A stretch of DNA of 64,000 bases from Macrothele yani (lineage: Eukaryota; Arthropoda; Arachnida; Araneae; Macrothelidae), in the NCBI GenBank assembly GCA_039090855.1, contig CM077001.1, positions 119,290,922-119,354,921 of the forward strand. The letters run 5' to 3'. Both the position numbers and the translations under genes were made by a program. How positions within the stretch are numbered: position 1 is the first letter of the stretch; the number at the start of each line of letters is the position of its first letter. Positions 44,190 through 56,340 of this stretch are shown piece after piece. The notes beneath the pieces are model-generated. The model saw only the letters and a program-made list of their open reading frames with translations. It made no database searches and was not told the DNA's origin.

Positions 44190-45690
44190 TTCTTACGTAA
44201 ATAAATCAAATCACTAGTATAGTTACTATTTTCTAACTGTGGCATATATTAGCTATTGGTCGTTCTTATTTGCGCTCAAAATTTCAAACACTACAAAGTA
44301 GTAGTCTCCGAGAAAATATGTACAAGTGAATTTACATTGCAGATACAGGGTAGAAGAAAGATGAACCCTAACACTCATTCAAAGGCAGCCTTAAATAAAT
44401 TTAAAAGATAAGCAAAAAGGAACTTTTTTTCAGCGGATTTTCGGAAAATAAAAGTAGTAAGCTTATCTCTTGTGAAGTATCTCTCACAATATGCCTGTGC
44501 TAAGTATCTCTCACAATATGCCTGTGCTTAACTATTTAAGATACGAAAAAATATTCACACCAAAAAAAAAAAAAAAAAAAAATAAAAAAACAATAAAACA
44601 CTTGCCGAGGAGTTACTATTGTTTCAAGCATTTTGCGTCACAGTAACATGGCATGAGATTATAAGTTCCACGTGTATAAAATATGGGAACGACGACAAAA
44701 TTTCGTAACCGGAGAAACTATATTTTGTAATCATTACGGTTTTAACAAACATTTTCATGTAGTACTGTACTGTTTTGAAACATCGGGGGGTCTGCGTTAA
44801 TCTGAATATCTGATATTTTATGAACTGTCGAAAGATGTCGCATTCCGAATTACGATCAAAATCCTGACTGTTAGCATCCGCTCCCCTCAAAACCATGATA
44901 AACTGCAGAATACAGCATAATATGCACAGTAAAGGAAGAGAAAAGCAACTTTACATTCATAGCATGGAACAAAACTGGATGACTTGATCCCTCTGAGTCT
45001 CCGAGAGAAAAACGTATGCTAAAGGTTCTGTGTTCCTGTTATTTCTCATTTTACTTTATTTTCAGCGGTGCAAATCCAAGAATGAATCAACTTTATAACA
45101 TTCGATAAGATAAAAAATCGGGAGAAATTCTTTCGCCTGAAGTGCGCGTCGTGATTTAACTTGTAGAAACTTAAAACTAAAAGATCTTTTCGTCGCGTTA
45201 CGAAAATCATTTCTGAATTTAATTCGACGTAGTCAACGTTTTGATCACCATAAGGTCTGAGAATTCGGAGTTGGAGACAATCGAATCTTCCGTTTGTACA
45301 GGCAAGATTTCCTAACCCGTTTAAAAATGGGATTAATTGAAGTTACCCTTATCGGCTCAGACCGAATTTTTCTTTCAATTATATCCCTAGGAAATCACAT
45401 GAAGTAGGAATTGACAAATCGTTACATCATTCGACTTTCTCGAAAGGAAAAAAACGAGATCTCAAGAACTACCAATTTTCCCTACGATGTTGATGTTTGA
45501 TATTGATTTAAAGAAATGCAAATACAAAAAAATATAAATGAAACATATGGAAGAAATGCAAAAATTTCTATCTATCTCTCTCATTCATTCATTCATTTTT
45601 GTCATATACTGTATATATTTTAATATTTACCTGTCACGAAATGCATGATCCAAAAAAGTCAATTCGCACACGTCAATAGATATAAAGAGG
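44190..45690. other. No gene; a 32-bp duplication and an A-run
   Basis: AAGTATCTCTCACAATATGC then CTGTGCT is duplicated at about 44476-44528. An A-run lies at 44562-44582, perhaps a SINE tail without a body. Confidence 0.5.
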
Positions 45691-45697
45691 CATTATA

Positions 45698-47235
45698 CAC
45701 TGCCGGACAATTGCTAAGGACTGATGACAATAGCAACGATAGCAACCATAAAATGGAAGGCAGGAAAATGTGGAAATTAGCATAAGTGCGGGATGACGTG
45801 TTGTGCGTATGCAAATTTTGGATTGCCGAACTTGTTCGTGGCGTCATAGCGCTGATAAGAGATATAAAGGATTTCACGCGTATTGACCGTTGTTGTTCAA
45901 ACGCAAAGTTGAAAGGGAAAGAATTAATTGACGAACTTGCAATTTTCAGTATGTCTTCCCGACATCACCTAGATGATTTTACGCGTGGCCGTATCCGTAT
46001 TATGGGCAAGATTGAAGAAGGGCGAAAAATAACAGATGTTGCCAGGGAATTTGACGTCAGCCACAGTGTTGTTTCAAGGCTTTGGAAATCATTTCAAACA
46101 AATGGAGAGTGTAGAATACGTCACGGGGGAGGTCGTGTTCGCAGTACGACACCTGCAGAAGATCGGTACATAGTGCTATCAACAAAAAGACACCGGCGCA
46201 GCACAGCTAGTGAGATAACAAATCAGTTTATGGCTGCTACTGGCAAGCGGTTCTCCCGAAAAACTGTCGCCAGACGTTTGCATGAAAGGAGGACTATACG
46301 CCCGCCGTCCTGTTGTGTGCATCCCATTGTCCAGACGTCACCGTACCGCTCGTTTGCAATGGTGCCATCAACATCGCAATTGGACTGATAACGACTGGTC
46401 TGCTGTCCTGTTTTTAGATGAGAGTAGATACAGTCTATCGTCTGATTGTCGACGATAACTGATCTGGCGTGATAGTGGTAATGCATATTGTCCAGCAAAC
46501 ATACAGGAAAGGGATCGATATCCGACATGTAGTGTCATGGTATGGGCTGGCATCATGATCAATGGCCGTACATCCCTCTATGGGCTTCCAACTGGGACTA
46601 TGACTGGCCAACGATACATTAATGATGTTCTGCTAATTCATGTTCGCATGTTCCGTGGTGCTGTCGGTGATAGATTCATTTTCATGGACGACAACGTAAC
46701 ATGTCATCGAACAGTCGCTGTCCTGGAGTGTGTTGAGAGCGAGGATATTCAACGCCTCGTATGGCCAGCACGTTCTCCAGATCTGAATCCCATTGAAAAT
46801 GTGTGGGATGCTTTGGGGAGGAGTCTTGCTGGTCGCCAATGCCCTCCAATATACAAGGACACCCTCATCCGTGCACTGACAGAGGAATGGGATAAATTAT
46901 CCCCAACAGCTGCTTGATAATGTTGTGCAAAGCATGACACGACGTGTAAAATCTTGCATCGCCCTCCATGGTGGCCATATCCCGTATTGACATCTTACGC
47001 CGGAACGCCTGCGGACGGTAATTGCATTTTTTCACGTTTACGTATTCTGCACAAAATGGCCTGTTTGTCCCTTGAACACGTTCCAAAGCCTTCGGGATTT
47101 CAGAGCACAATAAATTGTCTTTCTTGTAATGTCCTGGCATTCTGACATTTTATTTCACTTGACATCCAACAACGCTTACTTTTTTATGCGCTATATAGCC
47201 GTTTATGATCCGTCCTTAGCAACTGTCCAGCAGTG
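45698..47235 (+). mobile_element. Tc1-like element 4
   Basis: Inverted termini CACTGCCGGACAATTGCTAA and CACTGCTGGACAGTTGCTAA, both continuing GGAC, are flanked by TA (45696-45697, 47236-47237). 1,538 bp. Confidence 0.9.
45951..46916 (+). pseudogene. Tc1-like transposase (element 4), frameshifted
   Basis: From MSSRHHLDDFTRGRIRIMGK: the first HTH domain, then HGGGRVRSTTPAEDRY and SRKTVARRLHERR. A frameshift near 46300 hides the first catalytic block (VLFLDESRYS, in another frame at about 46410). A stop follows at 46456. The last frame holds MVWAGIMINGRTSLY, IFMDDNVTCHRTVAV (second Asp) and ARSPDLNPIENVWDALGR (third Asp). All three acids are still encoded, so this is the least damaged Tc1 here. 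Confidence 0.9.
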
Positions 47236-47237
47236 TA

Positions 47238-48510
47238 TGTACTTCAAGTCTCAGAAACAGAGCACCTACTTTCATTTAATCACCGCTTCATTTACATTTA
47301 TAACAGGCACGGTTTTATATACTTTCCATTATTACAAATTTATGGCTGATCGCCATCGCTAATTATACATAAATTACTCTCGTTCTAAGCGTAAAAAGAA
47401 ATTCACCTAGCACTAAAATGTTGCTGCATCTGATGAATTCTAGACAACTCATATACGTCCGAAAAAGAAATGCTGATCTTTTTCTAAAACAAACAGTTTT
47501 TTGGATAACGCGTGAGCCAACATTCACTGAAAGTATTTTATGCTTGGTTGCGTGATGCTTTCTATTTTGTGTTAAAAAATTGTGCCAGGTGCTTTCCTAC
47601 ATGACTGAAGCTCCAGGAAGTTCTTGCTTCTAAACAGCACATGCGAAAGAGAACGATAGAGCATTGTTGCTCACTTTAAGATATATTGCTCCTCTCACTT
47701 TAAGATATTATTGATCATGTGCCTCCAGTAAAGTAAGAGTGAGACCCAAAAGAGCAGTTTTATGAACAAAATAAACACTTTTCTTCGAACAAAACGTCAA
47801 ACAGAACAAAAACGTTTTCCAAGTCTTCAAGATGGCAAGAAATCTATGAAAGAACGACATGCGGAGATAAAAGAATCCTCATGAGAGTTGCCTTGTCAGC
47901 GAAAAGCAATAAAATCATCAGGAAAAGCTGAAGCGTCAGATGTGAACTAATTTCACCATTTTGCAGGGAAAAGAATTTCTCTTATTTTCTTACTCTCTCG
48001 AAAAATTTCAATCGCAAATGTTACGTAACTCATTTGAATAATCACCCGCCTTTCGTGAAATTGAAAACTACTTCGCTTTGCAGTGTTATGAAAGAAAACG
48101 TACATGTTTGTCCAGTTATTAGAATGTCTTCTGACAAAGACTGAATGCAAAAAGAAAAAAATGCTTAAAATCGGTGATTTTTTTTCTGGAGAAAAAGGTG
48201 CCGGAACTCTTAGAAATAAATTGTTGTAAAAGAGAAGGGCTGAGGTTTACCAAATGAAAAGCAACTCAATTTCTTGCATATTGTTCTACAATCCTTCTAT
48301 TGCTACATGGTACAAAATGTAAAGAAAAACATCACTTACACGCTCATATTATACAATTAAATTATGATATTTAAAAAAACTACTATCCCGCAGCAATTTT
48401 ATTACGCATAGAAATTGCTGAAATTAAAATTGCTGTCAAGGTTACCCACAAATGAGAGTAAAATTTGCACTAAGGATTAAATTACACTGAGCAACAGAAG
48501 AGAACTGCAT
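47238..48510. other. No recognised gene
   Basis: AT-rich. TCACTTTAAGATAT is duplicated near 47674 and 47697. No motif or element end recognised. Confidence 0.45.
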
Positions 48511-48519
48511 TTTGATACT

Positions 48520-48690
48520 AAAATATAGAATTACACTATCAACACAATAATCAAACATCTCTGAATTGCTCGTATTTACTAGTCGTCACGTAACATCTAT
48601 CACATCAGAAGACTTGAAAATTACATCGCAAACCGAACCAGCGATTTCTATTCGAGTATGCTGCCCGGTACATCACCCAGGAAGATGAAA
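48520..48690 (-). mobile_element. Partial element related to 49032-49288
   Basis: CAAACATCTCTGAATTGCTC, GTATTTACT and CACGTAACAT match 49090-49145. Its reversed tRNA-like core (about 48625-48680) reads AGCATACTCGAATAGAAATC and CTGGTTCGGTT. The terminal inverted repeats seen in its sister are not visible here. Confidence 0.55.
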
Positions 48691-48696
48691 TCCCAA

Positions 48697-48926
48697 GACC
48701 GCTCCGATAGCGCAGTGGGCTAACCGCTGGCTTATTACCATTCGTCCTAGAAGGGTCCGAGTTCGAATCCCGCCGGTAAGGCATGGGTCATGTTCTTGTC
48801 TTACAGGCACTGGATCTCTTGGAACCAGTGACACTAAATTAGGGACTGGCGACTGCTTATATCCCATTGAGTTGCTCACGGTGGTCGTTAAACCTTTAAT
48901 TAAAAAAAAAAAAAAAAAAAAAAAGA
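48697..48926 (+). mobile_element. SINE A copy 7 (full length)
   Basis: Complete head (A box TAGCGCAGTGGG; B box AGTTCGAATCCC), body (GGAACCAGTGACACTAAATT) and tail GCTCACGGTGGTCGTTAAAC, CTTTAATT and about 24 A's. No clear target duplication. Confidence 0.95.
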
Positions 48927-49031
48927 GGTTTTTAGAAGAGTTAAGAATCAGAATATTCTGAGATTTTTGCCAGCCGTAGCAATTCTGCTCCCTCGTACCG
49001 TAGTAAAGTAAATCCCCAGTCCCTCAGGTAT

Positions 49032-49288
49032 ATTCTGTGGAAGAAAAATTCTTCTCATAATACATGAAATGTGTCAGAATTGTTAACAGAGCAATCAGAC
49101 ATCTCTGAATTGCCTGTATTTACTGTTCATCACGTAACATAAGAAAACTCGAAAATCATATCGCCCTGGAGTGAGAATCGAACTCGCATCTCCCTATTTT
49201 CGTTCGAGTATGCTACTCCTTACACTTCATAATTTTCAATTCTGACACATTACCACGTATTATGAGAAGAATATTTCTTCCACATAAT
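49032..49288. mobile_element. Fold-back element with tRNA-like core, copy 2
   Basis: Inverted arms of about 51 bp (49032-49082 and 49237-49288) share TTCTTCTCATAATAC and AATGTGTCAGAATTG. Between them lies a reversed tRNA-like sequence (about 49150-49225) with AGCATACTCGAACG and GAGTTCGATTCTC. The plan matches the element at 5037-5311, but the arms differ in sequence and I see no TTAA flanks. Confidence 0.7.
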
Positions 49289-49680
49289 TTACTAATATAC
49301 AGTTCAAATTTTTAAACTCTTTAGGTTTTTCTATCGATCTCAACCGCTTCTTGTTTTTTGTATTCTCTGACGAATGGTGTTTCCGAAGGAGACGAGATCG
49401 GGCGTGTTTTGTTGAATTAAACTGGTTTAGCGGAGCCCCAAAAACGTTTGTAAATGATAATAAAGTTATTGTTGTAATTGGAGGAGGTAGATTGTAAAGC
49501 TTTTCTAATTTAGCAAGATCATAGCCGTGCCATGCACGAGTGAAAAAGCTGTGACTGAAATTTTTATAACACGAATCGTAAAATACATTTAGGTAACTAC
49601 AATAAACGGTTGAATTATTAATGGACAATCTATAAGATAGGTCACAAACAACAAAATTTCAGTAATATTTCCATTCAATA
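49289..49680. other. No recognised gene
   Basis: A minus-strand frame of 122 codons (49260-49628) has no known motif and starts inside the fold-back element, so I do not call it a gene. Confidence 0.4.
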
Positions 49681-49684
49681 TTCC

Positions 49685-49797
49685 CATGACAGAAACCTAT
49701 TATTTTACGTATCGTTAATAGGTTTTAACCCATCATATGACAGAAGCCTATTATTTTACGTATCGTTAATAGATTTTAACCCATCATATGACAGTCA
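49685..49797. repeat. 52-bp tandem duplication
   Basis: GACAGAAACCTATTATTTTA through CATCATAT is repeated once with two base changes, followed by a third GACAG start. Confidence 0.9.
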
Positions 49798-49879
49798 GAG
49801 TACGTTGAAAATTATATACTGTAAAAATATAGGTAATACAAGTTAGTAAAATCATGCAATGCATTGATTTTGATACGCT

Positions 49880-51105
49880 TTCCGACATACCAGAAATTAT
49901 TACTCAAGTTTTGTGGATAATGGCTGTGGAATAATTCTCGCTCCTGTGTCCTGACCTTTGACCCCATTTCGATGATATTCAACAGAACCGGTTCAGTATA
50001 CCTCAGGAATAACATACTAAAGTTTCGTCGCAGTAGAAGCAGTTTTACGGAAGTTATGAGAATAATGGCTGTGGATTAAATCTTGCTTTTGTGCAATGAC
50101 CTTAGACCCCATTTCGTTGATATTCAACAGAACCGGTTCACTATACCTCCGGAACAACATGATTAAGTTTTGTCGCAATCCAAGCATTTTAGGTAAGTTA
50201 TGATGCACAAGGACAATGGCATGGATCCCACTCCAGTGTCCTGATCTTTGACCCAATTTATCCCATTTTCAATTGGGTTCGTTTCCAGTGGCTCCCTACC
50301 ACATCCTAAAATTTCATCGAAATCGAACCATTTTTACGCAAGTTATGACGCATAAGGGCAATGGAATAAATCCCGTTCTTATGCCCTGCCTGACCTTTGA
50401 CCCCATTTCGCCCATTTTCAATAGCGTTCGTTCCCAGGTGGTTCCCTACCACATACTAAAATTTCATCGAAATCGAACTGTATTTTCGCATGTTATGACG
50501 CATAAAGACAATGGAATGGATCCCCCTTTTATGTCCTGACCTTTGACCCCATTTCGCCCATTTTCAATAGAGTTCGTCCCCATGTGGTTCCTTACCACAT
50601 ACTAAAACTTGATTGAAATCGAACCATTTTTACGCAAGTTATGACGAAAAAGGTCAATGGAATAAATCCCGTTCTTATGCCCTGCCTGACCTTTGACCCC
50701 ATTTCGCCCATTTTCTATAGGGCCCGTGCTCAGGTGGTTCCCTACCACATACTAAATTTTCATCGAAATCGAACAATTTTTACGCAAGTTATGACGCATA
50801 AAGGCAATGGAATGGATCCAGCTCCTATGTCCTGACCTTTGACCCTATTTCACCCGTTTTCAATAGGGATCGTCACCAGGTGGTGGTTCCCTACCACATA
50901 CTAAAATTTCATCGAAATCGAACAATGTTTACACAAGTTATGACGCATAATAGCAATGGAATGGATCCGGCTGCTATGTCCTGACCTTTGATCCTGTTTC
51001 GCCCATTTTCAATAGGCTTCGTCCCCAGGTGGTCCCCTACCACATACTAAAATTTCGTCGAAATCGAACCATTTTCACGTGAGTTATCGTGCGGACGGAC
51101 GGACG
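49880..51105. repeat. ~146-bp tandem array ending in an ACGG run
   Basis: Eight units. CCTGACCTTTGACCCCATTT or its variants lie near 49956, 50097, 50241, 50389, 50536, 50687, 50833 and 50984 (spacing 141-151). Each unit also has CCCTACCACATACTAAAATT and ATCGAAATCGAACCATTTTT, then ACGCAAGTTATGACGC. The array ends with a GGAC microsatellite at about 51095. The first two units are the most diverged. No gene. Confidence 0.9.
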
Positions 51106-52080
51106 GACGGACAAAGCTGGAGCATATACGCTTCTTCAACCTACGGTTGGAAAGCGTAAAAAAATTATGTTAATTAAAGGTCATGAAAGACTTCTTAGAA
51201 AATTGGTTTGCATATAATCGCCGTTGTCGTTCTCCATTGAAGCGACATTTTCTTTCAGCTTTATGTTCTTCCATCTTGTACTATAAAGAAAAAATTCCAC
51301 GGAACCAATAATTTTTTTTTTAATTTCCATCACAGTGAATGAAAATTACGCCTGCAGTTACTTTCTTACAATTTTACTTGTTCCTTTTATAAAGTGAAAT
51401 AAAATAACGCTGATTCCTTTTCATGAAATTACTCTGCAATTTTATTCCTTTTTATGAAATTACTCTGTGATGCGAAGAAAATGAAATGAAACACGACATA
51501 ACACCTACGTAACAGAACAAACGTCGCAGACAATTGTTCGAGCACGTGCGTGTTGCCACAGATGAAGTCGTTTGTCTTGCTAACTTTATTTTATTTTCCG
51601 GTATTTCTCCTTGATTTAACGTACCGTGCGATAGCATTGAGCTTAGTTCCGACTTCGGCCACCGGATAAAAGCAGATGGCGCTGCTAGTATGTATGACAT
51701 CAGAGCGTTAAGGACAGGCGTTACATAGGTATAATTGTTCTCTTAAACATTACCTGTCGTACTATCGGTGATTTTTTGTAACCCTGGAGCTTCTTAATGT
51801 TGTGCTCCGGATAACTAGCACATAATCCTTAATTATACAATGAGAAACATTAGGCGACCCAGCGGCCAGAAAAGAGTCGTTTTAAGTTACGAAAACTACA
51901 GTCTTTATTCTATTTTTACGGTACTTCAGTTTACTAATTCATCAATGAAAATCATCAGGAACAACATACGGATCATCATCTGAAATGGCTAGCAACAGTA
52001 TGCTTCGACAAATACAATACTCTAAACCTCTGTCATTTGAGATTCCAAATATCTCAGTCGCAATTCAACTTTATCGGAAA
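51106..52080. other. No recognised gene
   Basis: AT-rich, with no supported feature. Confidence 0.45.
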
Positions 52081-52599
52081 TACACTATATTGACAAAAGT
52101 CACCGGACATCCCTTCAAAAGCCAATGAACGGATCCGCTGCGTTGTTAAGATGCGCGGTACAGCTGCAAATGGTATAAAAAACAAGCCTGTAGCTGACCG
52201 GGGTCATATCGCACTGTCAGGTTGAGTTAAAATGTCCCGACGGGAGAGAACTGACTTTGAGAAAGGAAAGATTGTTGGGTGTTATATTAGTGGGTTGTCC
52301 ATAAGAGAAACCGAGAGACGTTTAAACATACCCAAGTCAACTGTTTTGGATGTACTGAATAAGTGGAAGACACATGGCTTGCCTCAACCAGCAAAACGTA
52401 CCGGCAGACCAAAGAAAATCAGTGATATAGGACATCGAATCCTCACGAGAGTCATAACAGCTAATCAACGGAGTACTGCACAAGATTTCTGTGTATAGGT
52501 GAGTAAAAGTGCTGGAACCTCGGTATGTACACTTACCATTCGCAGATAACTTTATCCTATAGGTTACCGTATAACGAAGTGAATTTCTCCGTCATTTTT

Positions 52600-52671
52600 A
52601 TCCGCGCCAGGATTCGAACCCGGGTCCCCTCATTCCGGAATAAGTTGCTCTACCAATTGAGCTACGCGGAC
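52600..52671 (-). promoter_or_regulatory. tRNA-like Pol III unit in the 3' LTR (copy 2)
   Basis: 72 nt with near-complete acceptor pairing to CGCGGA, A box TAGCTCAATTGG, B box GGTTCGAATCC. The anticodon arm is a palindrome around TTCCGGAA as in copy 1. Confidence 0.75.
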
Positions 52672-53020
52672 GTTGATTCTAATTGCTATCTGCCTTTATG
52701 TCGTGTGCGTCCTGCTGGCAGGTACGTCACATCTCCCCCCCGAAAGAGGGCCAGGGGCATGGCCCACGGGTCAGCCGTGACCATGAATCGTTGCAGGCAG
52801 CCATCCACTGTAGAACGTGCACCTGAGAACTCCCAGTCAATCTAGTGTGTGGAATGCAACATCACACATTTTTATTTTTCGAAGCGCTGGAGAAGGGATT
52901 CTCTTATTTTTCCTATCTCGCGGTGTGGAAATAACATCACACCATTGCGAGATTTTGAACGGTCGGGTCATCCGGATAGTTCGGAGCCATTATAACCAAG
53001 TAAATTTCTCCGTCATTTCT

Positions 53021-53092
53021 GTCCACGCCAGGATTCGAACCCGGATCCCCTCATTCCGGAATAAGTCACTCTACCAATTGAGCTACGCGGAC
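53021..53092 (-). promoter_or_regulatory. tRNA-like Pol III unit in the 5' LTR (copy 2)
   Basis: 72 nt, acceptor GTCCGCG/CGTGGAC, A box TAGCTCAATTGG, B box GGTTCGAATCC. Same anticodon-arm palindrome. Confidence 0.75.
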
Positions 53093-53934
53093 GTTCATTC
53101 TGATTCCTATCTGCCTTTATGTCGTGTGCGTCCTGCTGGCAGGTACGTCACATCTCCTGGTACGTTACAACCGTGCTCGTGTAGTTGCTCATAAGCTTTC
53201 CATCTCCACTCGGAATGCTACTCGCCGTTTAGCATGGATGTAAAGAACATTTATCGTAGACCGTAAATCAATGGAAACGGGTCCTATGGACTGATGAATC
53301 CAGATACACGATCCATCAAGCTGATGGCCATGTGTGGGTATGGCGACAGCCGGAGGAACGATATTTACCACAGTGCACTGTTCCTTCAGTCAAGTTTGGA
53401 GCTTGCAGTGTTCTCGTGCGGAGAGTTTTTCGTGATACGGTCCCGTCCCGTTGGTTATCGTGGACAAACCTATTAACCAGCACGTCTACCTCGATATTCT
53501 GGACAATTATGCCCTACCAACTCTGTGGCAGTACTATGGGATCAAGCCTTGTTGGCACCAGCAGATAATGCACCGAGCCATAAAGCAAGGACTGTTACGA
53601 CGTGGTTTGATGATAATTCCGTATCGTGTGTGGACTGTTCACCACAGAGCCCTGATCGTAATCTCATAGAGCACCTATGGGATGAATTTGAGCACCGCAT
53701 AAGAAGTTTGGAACCAAGGCCTACAACTAAGCAACAGTTAGCAGCATCATTATGTACTGAATGAAAGCGTATACCAATCGCTGTGTTTCAAAACCTTGTC
53801 GACAGCATGTCTCGAAGGATCAGTGCATGCATTAAAGCCAAAGGTGGACCGACACCGTATTAATGTATGTCAATAAATGCCGTGTTGTGTTTTCCTCTAG
53901 GTGTCTTGCGACTTTTGTCAATATAGTGTATATA

Positions 53935-54784
53935 GAAACACATTATATACATTTTTCTTATCTTGTTAAATCATACGCGCGTCATTTAATCTAACCTCGA
54001 GACTGTTGCCACATAATTTTCAGTGAGAGAGAAAAATATAACCTAAATCCTTGAAATGCTTAACGAGAATGAACCCAAAATTCACGTAGAGAAAGAAATT
54101 GAAAATGAAAGTCAAGTTAGAGTATGCGTCACAACCAAAACTGGGGCTATTTTCAAATTCATCTGAGAAAATCCCCTTTTGCATTCGCAAGAAAATGCAG
54201 CAACGGCTTACAAAGTTTGCTTCGGTTAAAAGTTGCTTAATTATGTCTTTTCCTTGAAGTTTTAGGTATCTTCTGAAGCAAGATATTAAGTCTCTTTAAT
54301 TGAGAGATGAAACGTGTCAGATAACTCCCTAATTTCTTTCTCCTTTTACATTTTTCGCCAATTATTGCATCTAACGCTTTGGAACAGTTTGATAGGTCAA
54401 CATCTTTGCTAAGGAAAGCAGCCTTTTCACAATGAATCTTTTGAGATTCTCATAAAATGCGTTTGGGCAGATTGGTTGGTCATCTCTCTCTCTCTCTCTA
54501 TTTCGTTACATTTAACTTCTACAATATTTCATCTGCACTTGTTAAAGCACGAAGTTCTTGATCAATCTGGGACGGTGCAACAAAATAATCTGCGAGTGGT
54601 CATCTGTCAATATCACAGGTAGAAATTAGAGAGGGAGAGAGGGAGAGATAGAATAGAACTGACTACCTTATATTTTTCTACCTGAAAAAAAAAAAGAAAG
54701 AAAACAGAAACCTAACCTAAATACCACAGCAATTACAATGATGACCAGAATCAAGAACACTCTGCCCTCTATACCTAGAACTTT
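53935..54784. other. No gene; CT and GA microsatellites
   Basis: CT run at about 54484-54500 and GAGG-type run at about 54630-54650. No motif. Confidence 0.45.
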
Positions 54785-55380
54785 GCCTCCACTTTCAAGC
54801 TAAAAGACAAAGATGTATGGAACGAAATTATATTTGACAACAATACAGGACAAACGGAACATCGCTAGAAAAAATTTACAGGAGAAATCTTTGCTCAGTC
54901 CCATTTCCGTTTTTGGATTTTTTTTTTCCATTTTCCATCTTAAATTCAAATATTTATGTAATTAAATGATTAAATAATAATACAGTGCAGGGAAAAACAC
55001 CGCAAAAAAAAAAAAATCGGGAAAATCTTTGATGCCATTAGCTTCTGTTGTCAAAATTTTCTTTGCCTCAATTGTACGATTATGAAAGAAATTTTCGCTC
55101 CGTCCAACTTTCGTTTTCGGAAAGTCCCCATACATTCTGAATTTTAAACAGAAACATTTATGTAATAAAGTGATACTAAACAACCATATAGGGCAGGGGG
55201 GAACACAGCGAGAAAATGCATTTAAGATTACGAGGCTATGTTTAACATCTGTTATATCGATGTCTAACATCTGTTATATCGAATACGAGGCAATGTCTAA
55301 CATCTGTTTTGATAAATTCTTACCTCCGTTTTCAGACTGAAATACAAACATTTGTGCAATAAAACAATATTTATTAACAA
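54785..55380. repeat. Diverged ~180-bp repeats, about four copies
   Basis: The phrase 'CTCCGTCCAACTTTCGTTTTCGG ... ACATTTATGTAATAAA ... CAGGG-AACACAGCG' recurs near 54910-55010, 55090-55210 and 55325-55370, with a weaker start near 54785. A related CACTCCGTCTAACTTCCG occurs at about 56410. Confidence 0.6.
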
Positions 55381-56340
55381 CTAGCCTGCAGCCCGCCCTA
55401 GGACGGGTGCTTTTAAGCTTTAAATAAATATTATTATATAGGAGATTTAGCCTCACCTAGGGCGGGGTGAAAGTTGTAATTGAAAAACATTGAAAACAAA
55501 TTAAGTCGTCGCCGGATTTCTGTAAGGAAATATAGATAGTAAAAACTCATTCATGTAAGAGCTAAAAATGTTATTAGATGCGATTTTGCTGACTTTGACA
55601 TATCAAAATTTCAATTTTTATTGTATGTTAGAGCGTTTTAAATAGATTTGTGTATTGATATTTATAATAGAAAACCCGTAGCAAAATATCTTGTAAAATG
55701 TACGATAATGTGGGGTATTTGAAATATTCTGAAAAATGTATAAGACAATCAACAGTAAACTCGGAAAGCTCGATAAAATAAAAAAAATAGTAAAAAATAA
55801 TTGAAGCGTATAAATTAATATTGGAATTGTGTTAAATTAAATTAATATACAAACTCAACTTGCCGTCATATTAAGAATTCAATTCGAATTTTGTAGATCG
55901 GATAAATTCGAAGTAGAACTGGAGTCATTGATAATCCAATGCTTTCATATTAGCACCCGATCACCTTGACATCTCAAAGTTATTGCGTGCCATAATAACT
56001 TTGAAATTTGGAGAGCACACACGAATTTATCAACACGTTTAGTAGTTAAAAAATTGTTCTGTTTTCAGCTCGCAGAACAATTAAAATGTGAGCATGTGAC
56101 GGTCCTCGCTTTTAAAACTGAATCGTGTCGATATGAGTTGTCGATTTTTTAAAAACACTGAACTGTCTGATCTTCCATGAGTGATTTCAACTTCAACTTT
56201 TAAGTAAGCCCTTTGCGAAATATTTTGAAAAATGTACGATAATGTGGTGTTTTGACTGTGTTTTCTCTCAGCATCAAGAGATGGCGCCACAATGCAGACG
56301 TTGCTGTGACTTTAAGCGTACCAAACATAGAGAAAGGGAA
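55380..56340. repeat. Dispersed repeat family G, copy 2
   Basis: It begins AACTAGCCTGCAGCCCGCCC with a small inverted repeat (CCCGCCCTAGG / CCTAGGGCGGG), then follows 29160-30110 closely from about 55480 to 56330. Another start fragment lies at 26521. No ORF. Class unknown. Confidence 0.7.

Larger units (their letters stand above)
52570..53152 (-). mobile_element. TRIM-like LTR element, copy 2
   Basis: Two 162-bp direct repeats (52570-52731 and 52991-53152) with the same ends as copy 1 (TGTGACGTACC...GTTATA on the minus strand), a primer-site variant TGGCTCCGAAC, a polypurine tract GGGGGGGAGA and the same internal hairpin. It lies inside Tc1 element 5. I could not find a target duplication; TCTCC after the right repeat resembles the element's own internal sequence, so this end may be rearranged. 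Confidence 0.75.
52232..53764 (+). pseudogene. Tc1-like transposase (element 5), split
   Basis: The N-terminus MSRRERTDFEKGKIVGCYIS with RRLNIPKSTVLDVLNKW and PKKISDIGHRILTR is intact to a TAG at 52496. The frame then reads SAGTSVCTLTIRR up to the TRIM. After the TRIM it resumes (NRARVVAHKLS-like). Later blocks read WTDESRYTIHQADGH (first Asp, about 53290), PADNAPSHKA (second Asp) and SPQSPDRNLIEHLWDEFEHR (third Asp block, PDRN for PDLN). Several frameshifts. Confidence 0.85.
52083..53928 (+). mobile_element. Tc1-like element 5, interrupted by the TRIM
   Basis: Inverted termini CACTATATTGACAAAAGTC at 52083-52101 and 53910-53928 match perfectly and are flanked by TA (52081-52082, 53929-53930). 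Without the TRIM insertion (52570-53152) it is about 1.26 kb, normal for Tc1. Confidence 0.95.

Noticed and set aside
49260..49628. 122-codon minus-strand ORF
   Set aside because: No motif, and one end lies in the arm of a fold-back element.
50273..50835. Repetitive proteins with FHRNRTIFTQVMTHKGNG
   Set aside because: They arise from reading through the 146-bp tandem array.
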